Shown: piece by piece, positions 25,242 to 33,790 of the stretch
How the letters are laid out: the number at the start of each line of letters is the position of its first letter
How positions within the stretch are numbered: position 1 is the first letter of the stretch
Translations under genes and position numbers: made by a program
The notes under the pieces: generated by a model
Database searches by the model: none
The model's input: only the letters and a program-made list of their open reading frames with translations
What the model was told of the DNA's origin: nothing
NCBI GenBank assembly: GCA_958450865.1
Contig: CAUDNY010000002.1
Span: 124,001-188,000, forward strand
Source of the DNA: an uncultured Collinsella sp.
GTDB taxonomy: Bacteria; Actinomycetota; Coriobacteriia; Coriobacteriales; Coriobacteriaceae
Direction of reading: 5' to 3'
DNA length: 64,000 bases

Positions 25242-25664
25242 TTACAAAGTGCAGCCCACAACCTCGATTATGGCAAAAATCGGCACCAAAAACGGGAGCA
25301 ATGGCAGGGAGCGCGATTTCGTGATGAGACAGGCGGCGGCAAGGGCCAGGAGCGCGCCGGCAAATGCCACGATGCCACCCATAGGGTCGAGCGTGCAAAG
25401 CGCGAAAAGTGCCTTAGCATCTCCCATGCCGATGCCCGGGGTTTGGCGAAGACGACGCCAGAGGGACTCAGTCAGCACGAGAGCAAGATACACGATGACA
25501 GCAAGACCTGCGTGGTCAAGCGCTGTGTTCAAACCGAGATCGAACCAAACACCCGCTAACGCCGCCACCGCACACGCGCCGACAAGCGAATTCGGGAACC
25601 GCCGATCACGAGCATCGATAACGGCGCCAGCAATAGCAAACAACCAAAACGGGATATAGACCAT
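25242..25664 (-). CDS. short A24-family prepilin peptidase
   Basis: A membrane aspartyl protease of the type IV prepilin leader peptidase family (CpaA/TadV-like short form), 140 aa. The two catalytic Asp are visible: one in IDARDRRFPNSLV near residue 20 and one in GIGMGDAKALFAL near residue 77. About five TM segments are present. The N-terminal methylase domain of long PilD is absent. GAGGAGG lies 6 nt before the ATG. No pilin or secretion ATPase gene is in the window, so its substrate is elsewhere. Confidence 0.85.
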   Translation of the reverse strand: MVYIPFWLFAIAGAVIDARDRRFPNSLVGACAVAALAGVWFDLGLNTALDHAGLAVIVYLALVLTESLWRRLRQTPGIGMGDAKALFALCTLDPMGGIVAFAGALLALAAACLITKSRSLPLLPFLVPIFAIIEVVGCTL

Positions 25665-25696
25665 CGAACGCCTCCTCGAGTTACATCGCATAAACA

Positions 25697-25737
25697 AAAA
25701 CCACCACAAAGGTGCCTGTCCCCTTTGTGGTGGTTTT
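25697..25737 (-). terminator. repeat-type terminator of the GT2 gene (copy 1)
   Basis: On the minus strand AAAACCACCACAAAGG pairs with CCTTTGTGGTGGTTTT around the loop GGACAGGCA, followed by TGTTT. The same 41-bp sequence, with one change, follows gldA at 33358-33398. Confidence 0.88.
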
Positions 25738-25745
25738 GGTGGCGA

Positions 25746-27041
25746 TTATTTGGCGCCTTGCATGACCTCGTCAAGGGTGACGTTGACGGCGTGCTGCGTC
25801 GGAACCCAGTCGACCTTCAGGAACAGCGCAGCCACCGTGATGGGGATATAGCTGAACATAAAGATCGGGAAGGTAAACAGGTTAGTCACCAGGCGCCACT
25901 TTTGCGCGCAGTGAATATGCTTGTACTCAAAGATAGTCGTGAGCAGCGCCAGGATGAAGAAAGTCTGATACAACATGGCGAAGGTCATAATGAGCGAAGC
26001 GGCGCACGCCTGCATCTCGACTTCGGTTGCCAAGAAACCATGCGAAAGGCCACCCACAATCAAGAACGTCGCATTAGCGAGCATCGAGATCAAGGACAGC
26101 AGCATGCCCGGAGCGATGGTCATAAACATGTCGTAGGCGGCAAAGCGATGATAGCGGAAGGTCGATTTGACCAGGTGCTTACCGTAGGTAAAGAACACCT
26201 GGTAGAAGCCCTTGGTCCAGCGCATGCGCTGTTTCCAGGACGCCTTAAACGTCACGGGCTGTTCGTCAAAGAACTCCGCCGGCGCATAACCGATGCGAAT
26301 GCCGTGAATGGCACAGAACGTAGTGAACTGGATGTCCTCGGTCAGCGTGTGGAACTGCCAGCCGTGCATGCCCTCAATAACACTGGCGGAGATGAGGTAG
26401 CCCGAACCAGAGACGGCACAAGACGTCTTACAGATGTTGCGCGCGTTGTTGAGGAAGCGGGCCTCACGCAGATACCAGGTGGCGTTGGCAGACGAAATCC
26501 ACGAGCTGCCGAAGTTCTTGGAGTTACGATAGCTCGTAACCACATGGAAGCCCTGGTCAAAGGCATCATTCATCTTGGAGACGTAATCGCGGGAGATAAC
26601 GTTGTCGGCATCGAAGATAAAGTAGCCCTCAAACGTGTCGGGATACTCGTTGAGAATGCGATCGAAACCAAAGTCCATGACCCAGCTCTTACCCTTGCGG
26701 GCCAGGTCGTTGCGCTCATAAACGATGGCGCCTGCCTCGCGCGCGAGCTGCGCCGTATTATCGGTGCAGGCATCGGCGACCACGAAGACCTCGATAAGCT
26801 CGGACGGATAATCCTGGTCCTTGATGGAGCGAACGAGGTTGGCGATCACGGCCTCCTCGTTATGCGCCGCGATAAAGAAGGCATAGCGGTGGAGTTTTTT
26901 GGCCTTGGGAGGCGCGACCTCGCCACGAAGAGCGCCAATGACAAAGAAGACCACCTGGTACAGAAAGCAGACCGTGAGTAGCGTAACCACAATCTGATTA
27001 AAGATCACGATGGGCGTGTTAGTTTGTAAAAAGGCGAGCAT
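25746..27041 (-). CDS. membrane GT2 glycosyltransferase (cellulose-synthase-like)
   Basis: A processive-type family 2 glycosyltransferase at the inner membrane, 431 aa. One TM helix is at residues 10-38 and a GT-A domain follows. It has AAHNEE, ADACTDNT, FDADN as DxD, TEDIQ as the catalytic Asp and QRMRW as the QxxRW product-binding motif. At least four more TM helices follow from about residue 290 to 410. It is probably an exopolysaccharide synthase, but the sugar is unknown. It is the last gene before a strong terminator, downstream of rluD with an 82-bp gap. Confidence 0.88.
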   Translation of the reverse strand: MLAFLQTNTPIVIFNQIVVTLLTVCFLYQVVFFVIGALRGEVAPPKAKKLHRYAFFIAAHNEEAVIANLVRSIKDQDYPSELIEVFVVADACTDNTAQLAREAGAIVYERNDLARKGKSWVMDFGFDRILNEYPDTFEGYFIFDADNVISRDYVSKMNDAFDQGFHVVTSYRNSKNFGSSWISSANATWYLREARFLNNARNICKTSCAVSGSGYLISASVIEGMHGWQFHTLTEDIQFTTFCAIHGIRIGYAPAEFFDEQPVTFKASWKQRMRWTKGFYQVFFTYGKHLVKSTFRYHRFAAYDMFMTIAPGMLLSLISMLANATFLIVGGLSHGFLATEVEMQACAASLIMTFAMLYQTFFILALLTTIFEYKHIHCAQKWRLVTNLFTFPIFMFSYIPITVAALFLKVDWVPTQHAVNVTLDEVMQGAK

Positions 27042-27123
27042 GCAGGCTCCCGAGAACGCGTTACGTAAACAACCGTATATCTTACCGTAGGCTAACCGAG
27101 TTCAAGAAACCACCTAATACTGG

Positions 27124-28137
27124 TTAGGCTTCGAGCAGACCGAGCTGCGGAACGATTTCGTCGCCGGCGGCAGTGCGGCCGAGCGAGCGCGGGGCCAGGT
27201 CATCCAGAACGGCGGCGAGATCCCACGGCAACCCATCGCGGCACTCAATGTGCTCCCCCGTCACGGGATGATCGAACGCCACACGCCAGGAATGGAGGAA
27301 TTGCCTGGTCAAACCCTGGTTGGCACGCGCATCGCACTTACCGTAGAGCGGATCGCCCACGCAGGCGTGGTTGATATGGCGCATGTGCACGCGAATCTGA
27401 TGTGTGCGACCCGTAAACAGGTGGCACTCGACGAGCGTATAGCCATCGTCAAAACGCGTGGAATCGAAGCGCTCGAGGACCCTAAAGGTCGTAATAGCCT
27501 GGCGCGCGAAAGGATCGTCCGAAACCGCCATCTTGACACGGTCGCGCGTAGAACGGGCAATGCCGGTGTTAATGGTGCCCTCGTCCATGGCAATGTGGCC
27601 GTGGACGAGCGTAATGTAGCGGCGGTCGAGCGTGCGCGTGCGGATGAGATTCTGGAGCGCGCGCTGGGTGTCGTCGTCTTTTGCCGCGAGCATAAGGCCC
27701 GAGGTGTCACGATCCAGGCGATGCACGATGCCGGGGCGGTCCTCGCCCTGCACGGTGCCCAGATGGTCAATGCCACAGTGATAGACCAAGGCGTTCGCGA
27801 GCGTACCGCTCTCATGACCATGCGCAGGATGGCACACCAGACCGCGCTGCTTGGAGAGCACGATGAGGTAGTCGTCCTCGTAGCGGATATCGAGGGGAAT
27901 GGCCTCGGGAATAACATCGGTGGGATCGTGCGGCTCGGGCAAATCGACCGAAATACGGTCGCCGGAGTGCACGGCATACTTTTTTGACAGGCATGTCTCG
28001 CCGTTGACGGCAACGGCACCGCCCTCGATCAGATGCGCGCAGGCAGAGCGCGTAGGGCAGCCGTCATTAGCGCCCAGATAAGCGTCAAGACGCTGACCAG
28101 CGGCATCGTCGGCAACAAGGATATGGATGTCGGCCAT
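27124..28137 (-). CDS. rluD: RluD-type 23S rRNA pseudouridine synthase
   Basis: Isomerises uridines in 23S rRNA. It is 337 aa with an N-terminal S4 domain (QRLDAYLGANDG, about residues 14-80). The catalytic domain carries the Asp motif GIVHRLDRDTSGLML and the family motif GRTHQIRVHMRHI. ATG shares one base with the lspA stop (TAATG), showing coupling. The lspA-rluD pairing is common in bacteria. Confidence 0.95.
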   Translation of the reverse strand: MADIHILVADDAAGQRLDAYLGANDGCPTRSACAHLIEGGAVAVNGETCLSKKYAVHSGDRISVDLPEPHDPTDVIPEAIPLDIRYEDDYLIVLSKQRGLVCHPAHGHESGTLANALVYHCGIDHLGTVQGEDRPGIVHRLDRDTSGLMLAAKDDDTQRALQNLIRTRTLDRRYITLVHGHIAMDEGTINTGIARSTRDRVKMAVSDDPFARQAITTFRVLERFDSTRFDDGYTLVECHLFTGRTHQIRVHMRHINHACVGDPLYGKCDARANQGLTRQFLHSWRVAFDHPVTGEHIECRDGLPWDLAAVLDDLAPRSLGRTAAGDEIVPQLGLLEA

Positions 28138-28736
28138 TAGCGCTCGCTCCTTTCGCGAATCTTGCGGGCACGCTCCCCACGTTGTTTGGCTTTGCGCTTG
28201 GCGCGGGCCTCATCACGGGCGTTAAGCTCGGCGGTTGCATCGACCTCACGGGCCGCGGGGCTCAAGAACATGTAGCCAAAGAGGGCGAGCACGACGCCCA
28301 AGGTAATGCCGATATCGGCCACATTGAAGACGGGGAAGTCGATGAAGGTGGTAGCAATAAAATCGGTCACGAAGCCAAGGGCCAAACGATCGATCGCGTT
28401 ACCGATAGCACCGCCCGCAACCATCGCCATGCCCACAACCTCAAGATGGGCGAGCTGAGGTGCACGAACGAGGTACACAAAAATAGCGATAATGACCGCC
28501 AACGCCAGCACGGCAAACGCGACACCATGCCCCTCGCCCATGCTAAAGGCAGCACCGATATTGCGGACAAACATAAAGTCGATGACACCAGGGATGACGG
28601 TCACATGCAAAGCGTCGCCCACGGCACGAACCGCAAGCTTGGTCAGCTGGTCAAGAAGCAGCACAGACAGCGCCACCCCACCAGCAACACCCAACCGCCA
28701 ACGCAAAGGCGGCGTCATATCCCCAGCACGACCCAA
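28137..28736 (-). CDS. lspA: lipoprotein signal peptidase (signal peptidase II)
   Basis: An inner-membrane aspartyl protease that removes lipoprotein signal peptides. It is 199 aa from TTG 28736, which has GGGG 6 nt upstream; ATG 28718 is the alternative. It has four TM helices. The catalytic Asp residues are in GGAIGNAIDRLALGFVTDF and FNVADIGITLG. After the last TM it has a basic tail of about 35 residues rich in Arg, Lys and Glu, longer than usual. It is coupled to rluD. Confidence 0.94.
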   Translation of the reverse strand: MGRAGDMTPPLRWRLGVAGGVALSVLLLDQLTKLAVRAVGDALHVTVIPGVIDFMFVRNIGAAFSMGEGHGVAFAVLALAVIIAIFVYLVRAPQLAHLEVVGMAMVAGGAIGNAIDRLALGFVTDFIATTFIDFPVFNVADIGITLGVVLALFGYMFLSPAAREVDATAELNARDEARAKRKAKQRGERARKIRERSER

Positions 28737-28837
28737 ATCAATCCCCTACCCTCAAGAACATCGAATAACGTTTAACGCAAATCAATATCTTATATTGACC
28801 AGCAACGAAATAGCCGATGATTCGTTACCGACAGCGA

Positions 28838-28936
28838 AAACCCGCCAGAGCGAGCAACGTGCCTTGAAACGAGGCGGCATAGACCTTTTGGTCATGCCGC
28901 CGAAGTTGAAAGGCAGATTGCCGCTCTGGCGGGTTT
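28838..28936 (-). repeat. 99-bp imperfect palindrome downstream of ileS, terminator-like
   Basis: The two arms of about 48 bp are inverted copies with scattered mismatches. The outer stem is AAACCCGCCAGAGCG with its complement. The inner stem GGCGGCAT..ACC closes on an AAAA loop at 28884-28891. On the minus strand it ends in GGGTTTTC, so it can terminate ileS transcripts. Its size and internal symmetry exceed an ordinary terminator. Confidence 0.75.
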
Positions 28937-28949
28937 GCAGCGTCAACTA

Positions 28950-28977
28950 GTTACGCGGTTTGGTAAAACCGCGTAAC
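28950..28977 (-). other. 12-bp perfect hairpin at the ileS stop codon
   Basis: GTTACGCGGTTT and AAACCGCGTAAC enclose a 4-nt loop and touch the ileS TAG. There is no U-tract, so it is more likely an mRNA 3' stability structure or part of the adjoining palindrome. Confidence 0.6.
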
Positions 28978-31778
28978 TACAAGGCGTCAGCGCAGCGCTT
29001 GCAGATGTGAGCGTGGCCGTTGTACTCGCCGACGGTGGTGCGGTAGTTCCAGCAACGGTCGCAGCACTCGCCCTCGGCAGCCTCGATGGCAACGGAGAGC
29101 TCCTCGCCCTGGGTCAGTTCAACAGCGGAGACGATGTAGAACTCGGCCAGGTCAACGGCCTTGTCGCCGGTCAGCAGCGCATACATCTCGGCGGGAACGA
29201 CCGCCTTGACGCGGACCTGTTGGCTCTTAGTGAAGGTGCCGGCGGAGCGGGCATCCTCGAGGGCCTTGGTCACGGCGCTACGGAGCTCGAGCGAAGCCTC
29301 GAGCACGCCCTCAAACTCGTTGGCCTCGTCGACCGTGATGGGCGACTTGTACCAATCGAGCAGCGCGGCGTACTTCTGGTGATCGACGCAGCCGGCAGGC
29401 GCATAGGCCATGGCCTCGTCAACGGTGTAGGACAGAATCGGCTGCAGATCGCGCATGAGCATCGAGAAGAGCTCAGCGAGCACGGTCTGGGCGCTGCGGC
29501 GCTCGAGCGAACCGGGCTTGTCGCAGTACAGACGATCCTTCAGGGCGTCGAGGTACACGTTGGAAAGCTCGGTAACCACGAAGTCGTAAAGCGCACGGTA
29601 AGCGCGCGGGAACTCGTAGCAAGAGTAAGCGTCATCGACCTCGGCCTGGACCTGGGTCAGACGGGCAACCATGAGCTTGTCGAGCGGCAGCAGGTCGGCA
29701 AAGGCGACGCCGTCGGTTTCGGGCTCAAACTGACCCTCGAGCTCGGAGAGCAGGAAGCGCAGCGTGTTGCGGAAACGACGGTAGGCATCGGACGTACGGG
29801 CAAGGATCTCGTGGTCGATGGACACGTCGGAGCTGGTATCGACGGAGGCGACCCACAGGCGGATGATGTCGGCGCCCATCTCGTCGCAGACCTTGTTGGG
29901 GTCGATGACGTTGCCGAGCGACTTGGACATCTTACGGCCCTGGCCGTCGAGGGTGAAGCCCTGCGAGACGACCGCCTTGTACGGAGCGTGGCCGTTGGCG
30001 CCCACCGAGGTGAGCAGCGAGCTCTGGAACCAACCGCGGTGCTGGTCGGAGCCCTCGAGGTACACATCCGCCGGATACTCCAGCTCGGGACGGTACTCGC
30101 AGACGGCCTTCCAGGAGACGCCGGAATCCCACCACACGTCGAGGATGTCCTTATCGGCCTTGAGGTGATGGCCACCGCACTTGGGGCAGACGCAGGCCTC
30201 GCCAAGATAGCTCTCGGGAGCGTCGGTGAACCAGGCGTCGGAGCCCTTCTCGTGGAAGAGCTTGATGACGGCGTCGAGCGTGGCGTCGTTCATGACCTTC
30301 TCGCCGCAGCCGGCGCAGGTGTAGCTGGGGATAGGCACGCCCCAGTTGCGCTGGCGGCTGATGCACCAGTCGGGACGCTGCTCGACCATGGCACCGATGC
30401 GGTTGGCCGCGTGGGCCGGATACCACTTGACGTTCTCACGGACCTCCTTGCCGGCCTGCTCGCGCAAACCGGTCTTGTCCATCGAGACAAACCACTGGTC
30501 GGTAGCACGGAAGAGCACCGGGTGCTTGCAGCGCCAGCAGTGCGGATAGCTGTGCGTGATCTTCTTCTCGAGGACCAGGGTGCCGCGCTCGCGCAGGAAC
30601 TCGATGATGTGCGGATTGGCCTCGTCAGTATCCATGCCGCTGAAGGGACCGCCGGTGCCAAACTCCTCACCGGTGTAGAACTTGCCGTCGTCATCGACCG
30701 GCATGCAGATGTCGGTGATGCCCTCCTTGAGGCAGGCGAAGTAGTCGTCGACGCCGTGGCCGGGCGAGTTGTGGACGATACCGGTACCGTCATCGACACC
30801 GACGTAATCGGCCAGCAGCGCCACGCCCTCAACGCCGTCAAAGATCGGCTGCTTGTAGTGGATGTGGTGGAAGGTCTCGGCGGGAACCACATAGGGCTTG
30901 CCGTCGACCATGACCGGGGTGTACTCCCAGCCAAACTCCTCGCAGCACTTGGGAGCCAGGTCCTCGAGCATGACCTCGGCACGACCGTCGTGCTCAACGG
31001 CGACGTAGGCGGCGCCGGGCTTGAGAGAAACGGCCTGGTCGGAGGGAATGGTCCACGGCGTGGTCGTCCAGATGATAAAGTCGACCGGGCCGTCGAAGTC
31101 CTCGAGGCCGGCGGGCTTGGAGGTCATCTCAAAGCGAACGAAGATGGAGGGGCTCGTCTCGTCGGAGTACTCAATCTCGGCCTCGGCGAGCGCGGTGTGG
31201 CAGTGCTTGCACCAGTGAACCGGCTTGTGGCCGCGATAGATCATGCCCTTATCGAACATGGCCTTGAAGACCTCGATATCGGCGGCGTCATGCTGGTGAT
31301 AGAGCGTCAGATAGGGGTTGTCCCAGTCGCCGAGCACGCCCAGGCGACGGAAGCCGGCCTTCTGCAGCTCGATGTTCTCGACAGCGAACTTGTTGCAGAG
31401 CTCGCGGATCTTAGCCGTGGAGGTCTGGTTGAACTTCTCGGTGCCGAGCTTCTCCTCGACCTTGTGCTCAATCGGCTGACCGTGGCAGTCCCAACCGGGG
31501 ACATAGGGAACCTCATAGCCCTGCATCATCCAGTAACGGTTGATCATGTCCTTGGAGATCTTGTTCATGGCGTGGCCGATGTGGATCGGGCCGTTGGCGT
31601 ACGGAGGGCCGTCGTGCAGCACGAACTTCTTGTGACCCTCGTTCTTCTTCAGAACCTGCTCGTAGACCTTGTTGTCCTGCCAGTCCTTGAGTCGCTTGGG
31701 CTCGGACTTGGAAAGACCGGCACGCATGGGAAAACCGGTCTTGGGCAGATTCATCGTCTGCTTGTACTCGTTTGCCAC
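28977..31778 (-). CDS. ileS: isoleucyl-tRNA synthetase
   Basis: Charges tRNA-Ile. It is 933 aa. The class I signature GPIHIGHAMNK is near residue 65 and KMSKSLGN near residue 610. The CP1 editing domain lies between them, with WTTTPWTIPSDQA. A C-terminal zinc finger reads CCDRCWN then CKRCADAL. The GTG start at 31778 has AAAGGGG 4 nt upstream and MANEYKQTMNLPKT is the expected N-terminus. Upstream lies an Ile-specific T-box, so expression should rise when uncharged tRNA-Ile accumulates. Confidence 0.98.
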   Translation of the reverse strand: MANEYKQTMNLPKTGFPMRAGLSKSEPKRLKDWQDNKVYEQVLKKNEGHKKFVLHDGPPYANGPIHIGHAMNKISKDMINRYWMMQGYEVPYVPGWDCHGQPIEHKVEEKLGTEKFNQTSTAKIRELCNKFAVENIELQKAGFRRLGVLGDWDNPYLTLYHQHDAADIEVFKAMFDKGMIYRGHKPVHWCKHCHTALAEAEIEYSDETSPSIFVRFEMTSKPAGLEDFDGPVDFIIWTTTPWTIPSDQAVSLKPGAAYVAVEHDGRAEVMLEDLAPKCCEEFGWEYTPVMVDGKPYVVPAETFHHIHYKQPIFDGVEGVALLADYVGVDDGTGIVHNSPGHGVDDYFACLKEGITDICMPVDDDGKFYTGEEFGTGGPFSGMDTDEANPHIIEFLRERGTLVLEKKITHSYPHCWRCKHPVLFRATDQWFVSMDKTGLREQAGKEVRENVKWYPAHAANRIGAMVEQRPDWCISRQRNWGVPIPSYTCAGCGEKVMNDATLDAVIKLFHEKGSDAWFTDAPESYLGEACVCPKCGGHHLKADKDILDVWWDSGVSWKAVCEYRPELEYPADVYLEGSDQHRGWFQSSLLTSVGANGHAPYKAVVSQGFTLDGQGRKMSKSLGNVIDPNKVCDEMGADIIRLWVASVDTSSDVSIDHEILARTSDAYRRFRNTLRFLLSELEGQFEPETDGVAFADLLPLDKLMVARLTQVQAEVDDAYSCYEFPRAYRALYDFVVTELSNVYLDALKDRLYCDKPGSLERRSAQTVLAELFSMLMRDLQPILSYTVDEAMAYAPAGCVDHQKYAALLDWYKSPITVDEANEFEGVLEASLELRSAVTKALEDARSAGTFTKSQQVRVKAVVPAEMYALLTGDKAVDLAEFYIVSAVELTQGEELSVAIEAAEGECCDRCWNYRTTVGEYNGHAHICKRCADAL

Positions 31779-31821
31779 GGTACCCCTTTCTTGTCATGGG
31801 CGCGCACGCCCTCTGGGCACC

Positions 31822-32122
31822 AAAAAGCGCCCGTCCCTACAAGCTGGGACGAAGCGCCACAAACGGGCTGCACGCCCGCAAAAGCTCTTCGCTTAACCAC
31901 CCAGCTTAGATGCCCTCGCCCGCGTATTCGCGCGCTCGCATCCGTTACTCGGCTGGTCTGTATCGACGACCATCTCGGCGATGTCTACTAAGACGAACCT
32001 ACGCGGCACGTCCGTTGGGACCGCAGCTCCGGGGTGATTTTCATCGGTCGCATGCACGGGTTCTCAGCGCTCCCCGCTCTCTGTAGCATGCGGACGGCCG
32101 ACTACTCGTCCCCATCAACGCT
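31822..32122 (-). promoter_or_regulatory. T-box leader of ileS, specifier AUC
   Basis: On the minus strand Stem I contains AGTA (32103-32106), AGAGAG (32077-32082) and paired CGCATGC/GCATGCG segments. The specifier loop reads GAA-A-ATC-A-CC with ATC (Ile) at 32036-32038. The antiterminator pairs AAGCTGGG with CCCAGCTT and AAGCG with CGCTT around a TGGT bulge (31890-31907), complementary to the ACCA end of tRNA-Ile. The terminator is GCGC..CGTCCC/GGGACG.GCGC followed by TTTTT (31822-31858), and shares the CCC strand with the antiterminator. The usual UGGNACC is replaced by UGGUUAA. Confidence 0.9.
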
Positions 32123-32262
32123 TATGCGGAGTATGCTAGCACGTTCCACACCGGCGAAAAACCCTCAACACTGGTTTTATACGTTCGAAATTTCTTGCGG
32201 CCGTGGACCTTCTCTTGGAGCAAAATACCTGTAAGCACTTTATCGAACGAAAGAAGATTGCT
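32123..32262. other. short intergenic leader of gldA
   Basis: It lies between the T-box 5' end and gldA and should hold two divergent promoters. No clear -35/-10 pair could be assigned; CATACT (minus strand, near 32130) is a weak -10 for the T-box transcript. Confidence 0.4.
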
Positions 32263-33351
32263 ATGCGCACGATCGGAATGAGCGACTATACCGTTGGCGA
32301 AGACTGCTTTGACGAGCTGCACGGCGCGTTGGCCGAGTACGGAGCAACCAAGGTCGCCATCATTGGTGGTAAACGAGCACTGGCCGCAGCACTTCCCGGT
32401 ATCGAAGCTGCGCTGGCAGGTACCGACGTCGAGATTCTGGAGACGCGCGTCTACGGCACCAACAGTACGCGCGCAAATATCGCCAAGGTCGTAAACTCCC
32501 CTGCCTGCCAGGAAGCTGACGTGCTTATCGCATGCGGCGGCGGCAAGGCGCTCGACACCGTGAAGACCGCAGCTATCGAGCTCAAGAAGATTGTCTTTAC
32601 GGTACCGACGATCTGTTCCAACTGCTCCGCCGCGACCGCCATTGCCGTCGTCTACAACGACGACGGCTCGCTCGAGGGCTATTCGTACCCCAACCGCCCC
32701 GCGCACATCTTCATCAACCCCAAGATCATCGCCAAGGCACCGGCAGAGTACTTCTGGGCCGGCGTGGGCGATGCCCTGTCCAAGCAGCCCGAGGTCGAGT
32801 ACGCCACGAGCGCCGGCAACTTGGAGCACACGGCCGGCCTTGGCCTGGCACTCGCGCACACCTGTTCCGAGCCGCTGTTTACCTATGGCGTCCAGGGTCT
32901 TGAGGACGTGCGCCAGGACCAGTCGACCGAAGCCGTCAAGCAGATCGCGCTCGACATCGTGGTCAACACGGGCTATGTCTCGAACCTGACCAACCAAAAC
33001 GATTACTACTACAACTCGAGCGTGGCGCACGCGTTCTACAACGCTTCCTGCAGCATTCCTCGCCCAGGCTCCTACCTGCACGGTGAGGTCGTGAGCCTGG
33101 GCGTGCTGGTGCTGTTCGCCTACACGGGCGACACCGAGAACCTTAAGCGCTACGCCGCTTTCAACAAGCAGATGGGCCTGCCCGTGACGCTTGAGCAGGT
33201 CGGGCTTTCCGAGTCCGATATCCCCGCCCTGTGCGAGTATGCGCACGCCACCAACGAGTGGAAGCAGGGAAACCCCGAGCCCTTCACCGACGAAAAGTTC
33301 GCCACCGCCATCAAGGCTGCCAACACCTACGGCCACACGCTCCTCGCCTAA
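32263..33351 (+). CDS. gldA: glycerol dehydrogenase-family oxidoreductase
   Basis: A member of the iron-containing alcohol dehydrogenase superfamily, glycerol dehydrogenase branch, 362 aa. The NAD-binding region has IIGGKRAL and ACGGGKALDTVK. The substrate-side PTICSNCSAAT follows. The metal ligands fit Asp in GVGDALSK, His in VAHAFYN and His in YLHGEVVSLG. ATG 32263 has AAAGAAGA just upstream. It is a single-gene unit ending in a repeat-type terminator. Glycerol is the likely but unproven substrate; related enzymes use other hydroxy compounds. Confidence 0.88.
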   Translation: MRTIGMSDYTVGEDCFDELHGALAEYGATKVAIIGGKRALAAALPGIEAALAGTDVEILETRVYGTNSTRANIAKVVNSPACQEADVLIACGGGKALDTVKTAAIELKKIVFTVPTICSNCSAATAIAVVYNDDGSLEGYSYPNRPAHIFINPKIIAKAPAEYFWAGVGDALSKQPEVEYATSAGNLEHTAGLGLALAHTCSEPLFTYGVQGLEDVRQDQSTEAVKQIALDIVVNTGYVSNLTNQNDYYYNSSVAHAFYNASCSIPRPGSYLHGEVVSLGVLVLFAYTGDTENLKRYAAFNKQMGLPVTLEQVGLSESDIPALCEYAHATNEWKQGNPEPFTDEKFATAIKAANTYGHTLLA

Positions 33352-33357
33352 CCTACC

Positions 33358-33398
33358 AAAACCACCACAAAGGGGACAGGCACCTTTCTGGTGGTTTT
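33358..33398 (+). terminator. repeat-type terminator of gldA (copy 2)
   Basis: AAAACCACCACAAAGG, loop GGACAGGCA, then CCTTTCTGGTGGTTTT and TATATT. It has the same orientation relative to its gene as the copy at 25697-25737, with one mismatch that weakens the stem. Confidence 0.82.
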
Positions 33399-33450
33399 AT
33401 ATTGCTCCAGCATTCAGTTCGTACTCGGAACGGTAAACAGAAACGAACAG

Positions 33451-33492
33451 AGGCAGGGTATCATCGTGGTGATGGTATCCTGCCTTTTGTTT
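33451..33492 (+). terminator. strong hairpin terminator
   Basis: AGGCAGGGTATCATC pairs with GATGGTATCCTGCCT across a short loop, followed by TTTTGTTTT. It lies 100 bp past gldA and has no gene of its own, so it may be a leftover from a lost gene or a second gldA terminator. Confidence 0.75.
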
Positions 33493-33493
33493 T

Positions 33494-33528
33494 GCGAGAT
33501 CAAGGTCGCTTTATGCGAACTTGATCGC
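33494..33528. repeat. 35-bp imperfect palindrome
   Basis: GCGAGATCAAGGTCGC and GCGAACTTGATCGC form an inverted repeat with one unpaired base and one mismatch around a TTTAT centre, directly after the terminator. Confidence 0.55.
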
Positions 33529-33790
33529 CACTTATATGGCGCATTGATGGCAATTGCTTCGTACGTGCATACCGGGAGCCTGTACACCTCTGGCAAGGCG
33601 TAACACACTAGACTTTGTTCCAAAGTCCGCGTGCTAAGGGGGCAGGCCCCTTAGAATTCCTGTGGAGTGTGTACGCACGTACGCAGGAAAACGGCAAAAT
33701 TTCGCTATATCAGGGCGTTCTTTCATTGGAGAGTATGGTTTACACGGCTTAGTTCAACAAATAAGAATTTATATATAAAGGAGAATATTG

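Larger units (their letters stand above)
33399..33790. other. AT-rich intergenic region left of the peptidase E gene
   Basis: No supportable gene. It contains a terminator hairpin (33451-33492), a palindrome (33494-33528), and small hairpins GACTTTG-CAAAGTC (33611-33627) and CTAAGGGG-CCCCTTAG (33634-33654). A weak promoter, TTTACA with TAAGAA 17 bp later, lies around 33739-33767. Probable left flank of inserted DNA. Confidence 0.5.

Noticed and set aside
29007..31991. A 994-codon open frame antisense to ileS
   Set aside because: It mirrors ileS codon bias in GC-rich DNA, has no recognisable domain and no ribosome site. ileS is certain on the other strand.
33414..33623. A 69-codon minus-strand frame in the AT-rich gap
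   Set aside because: It crosses two hairpins and a terminator, has no ribosome site and no recognisable domain.
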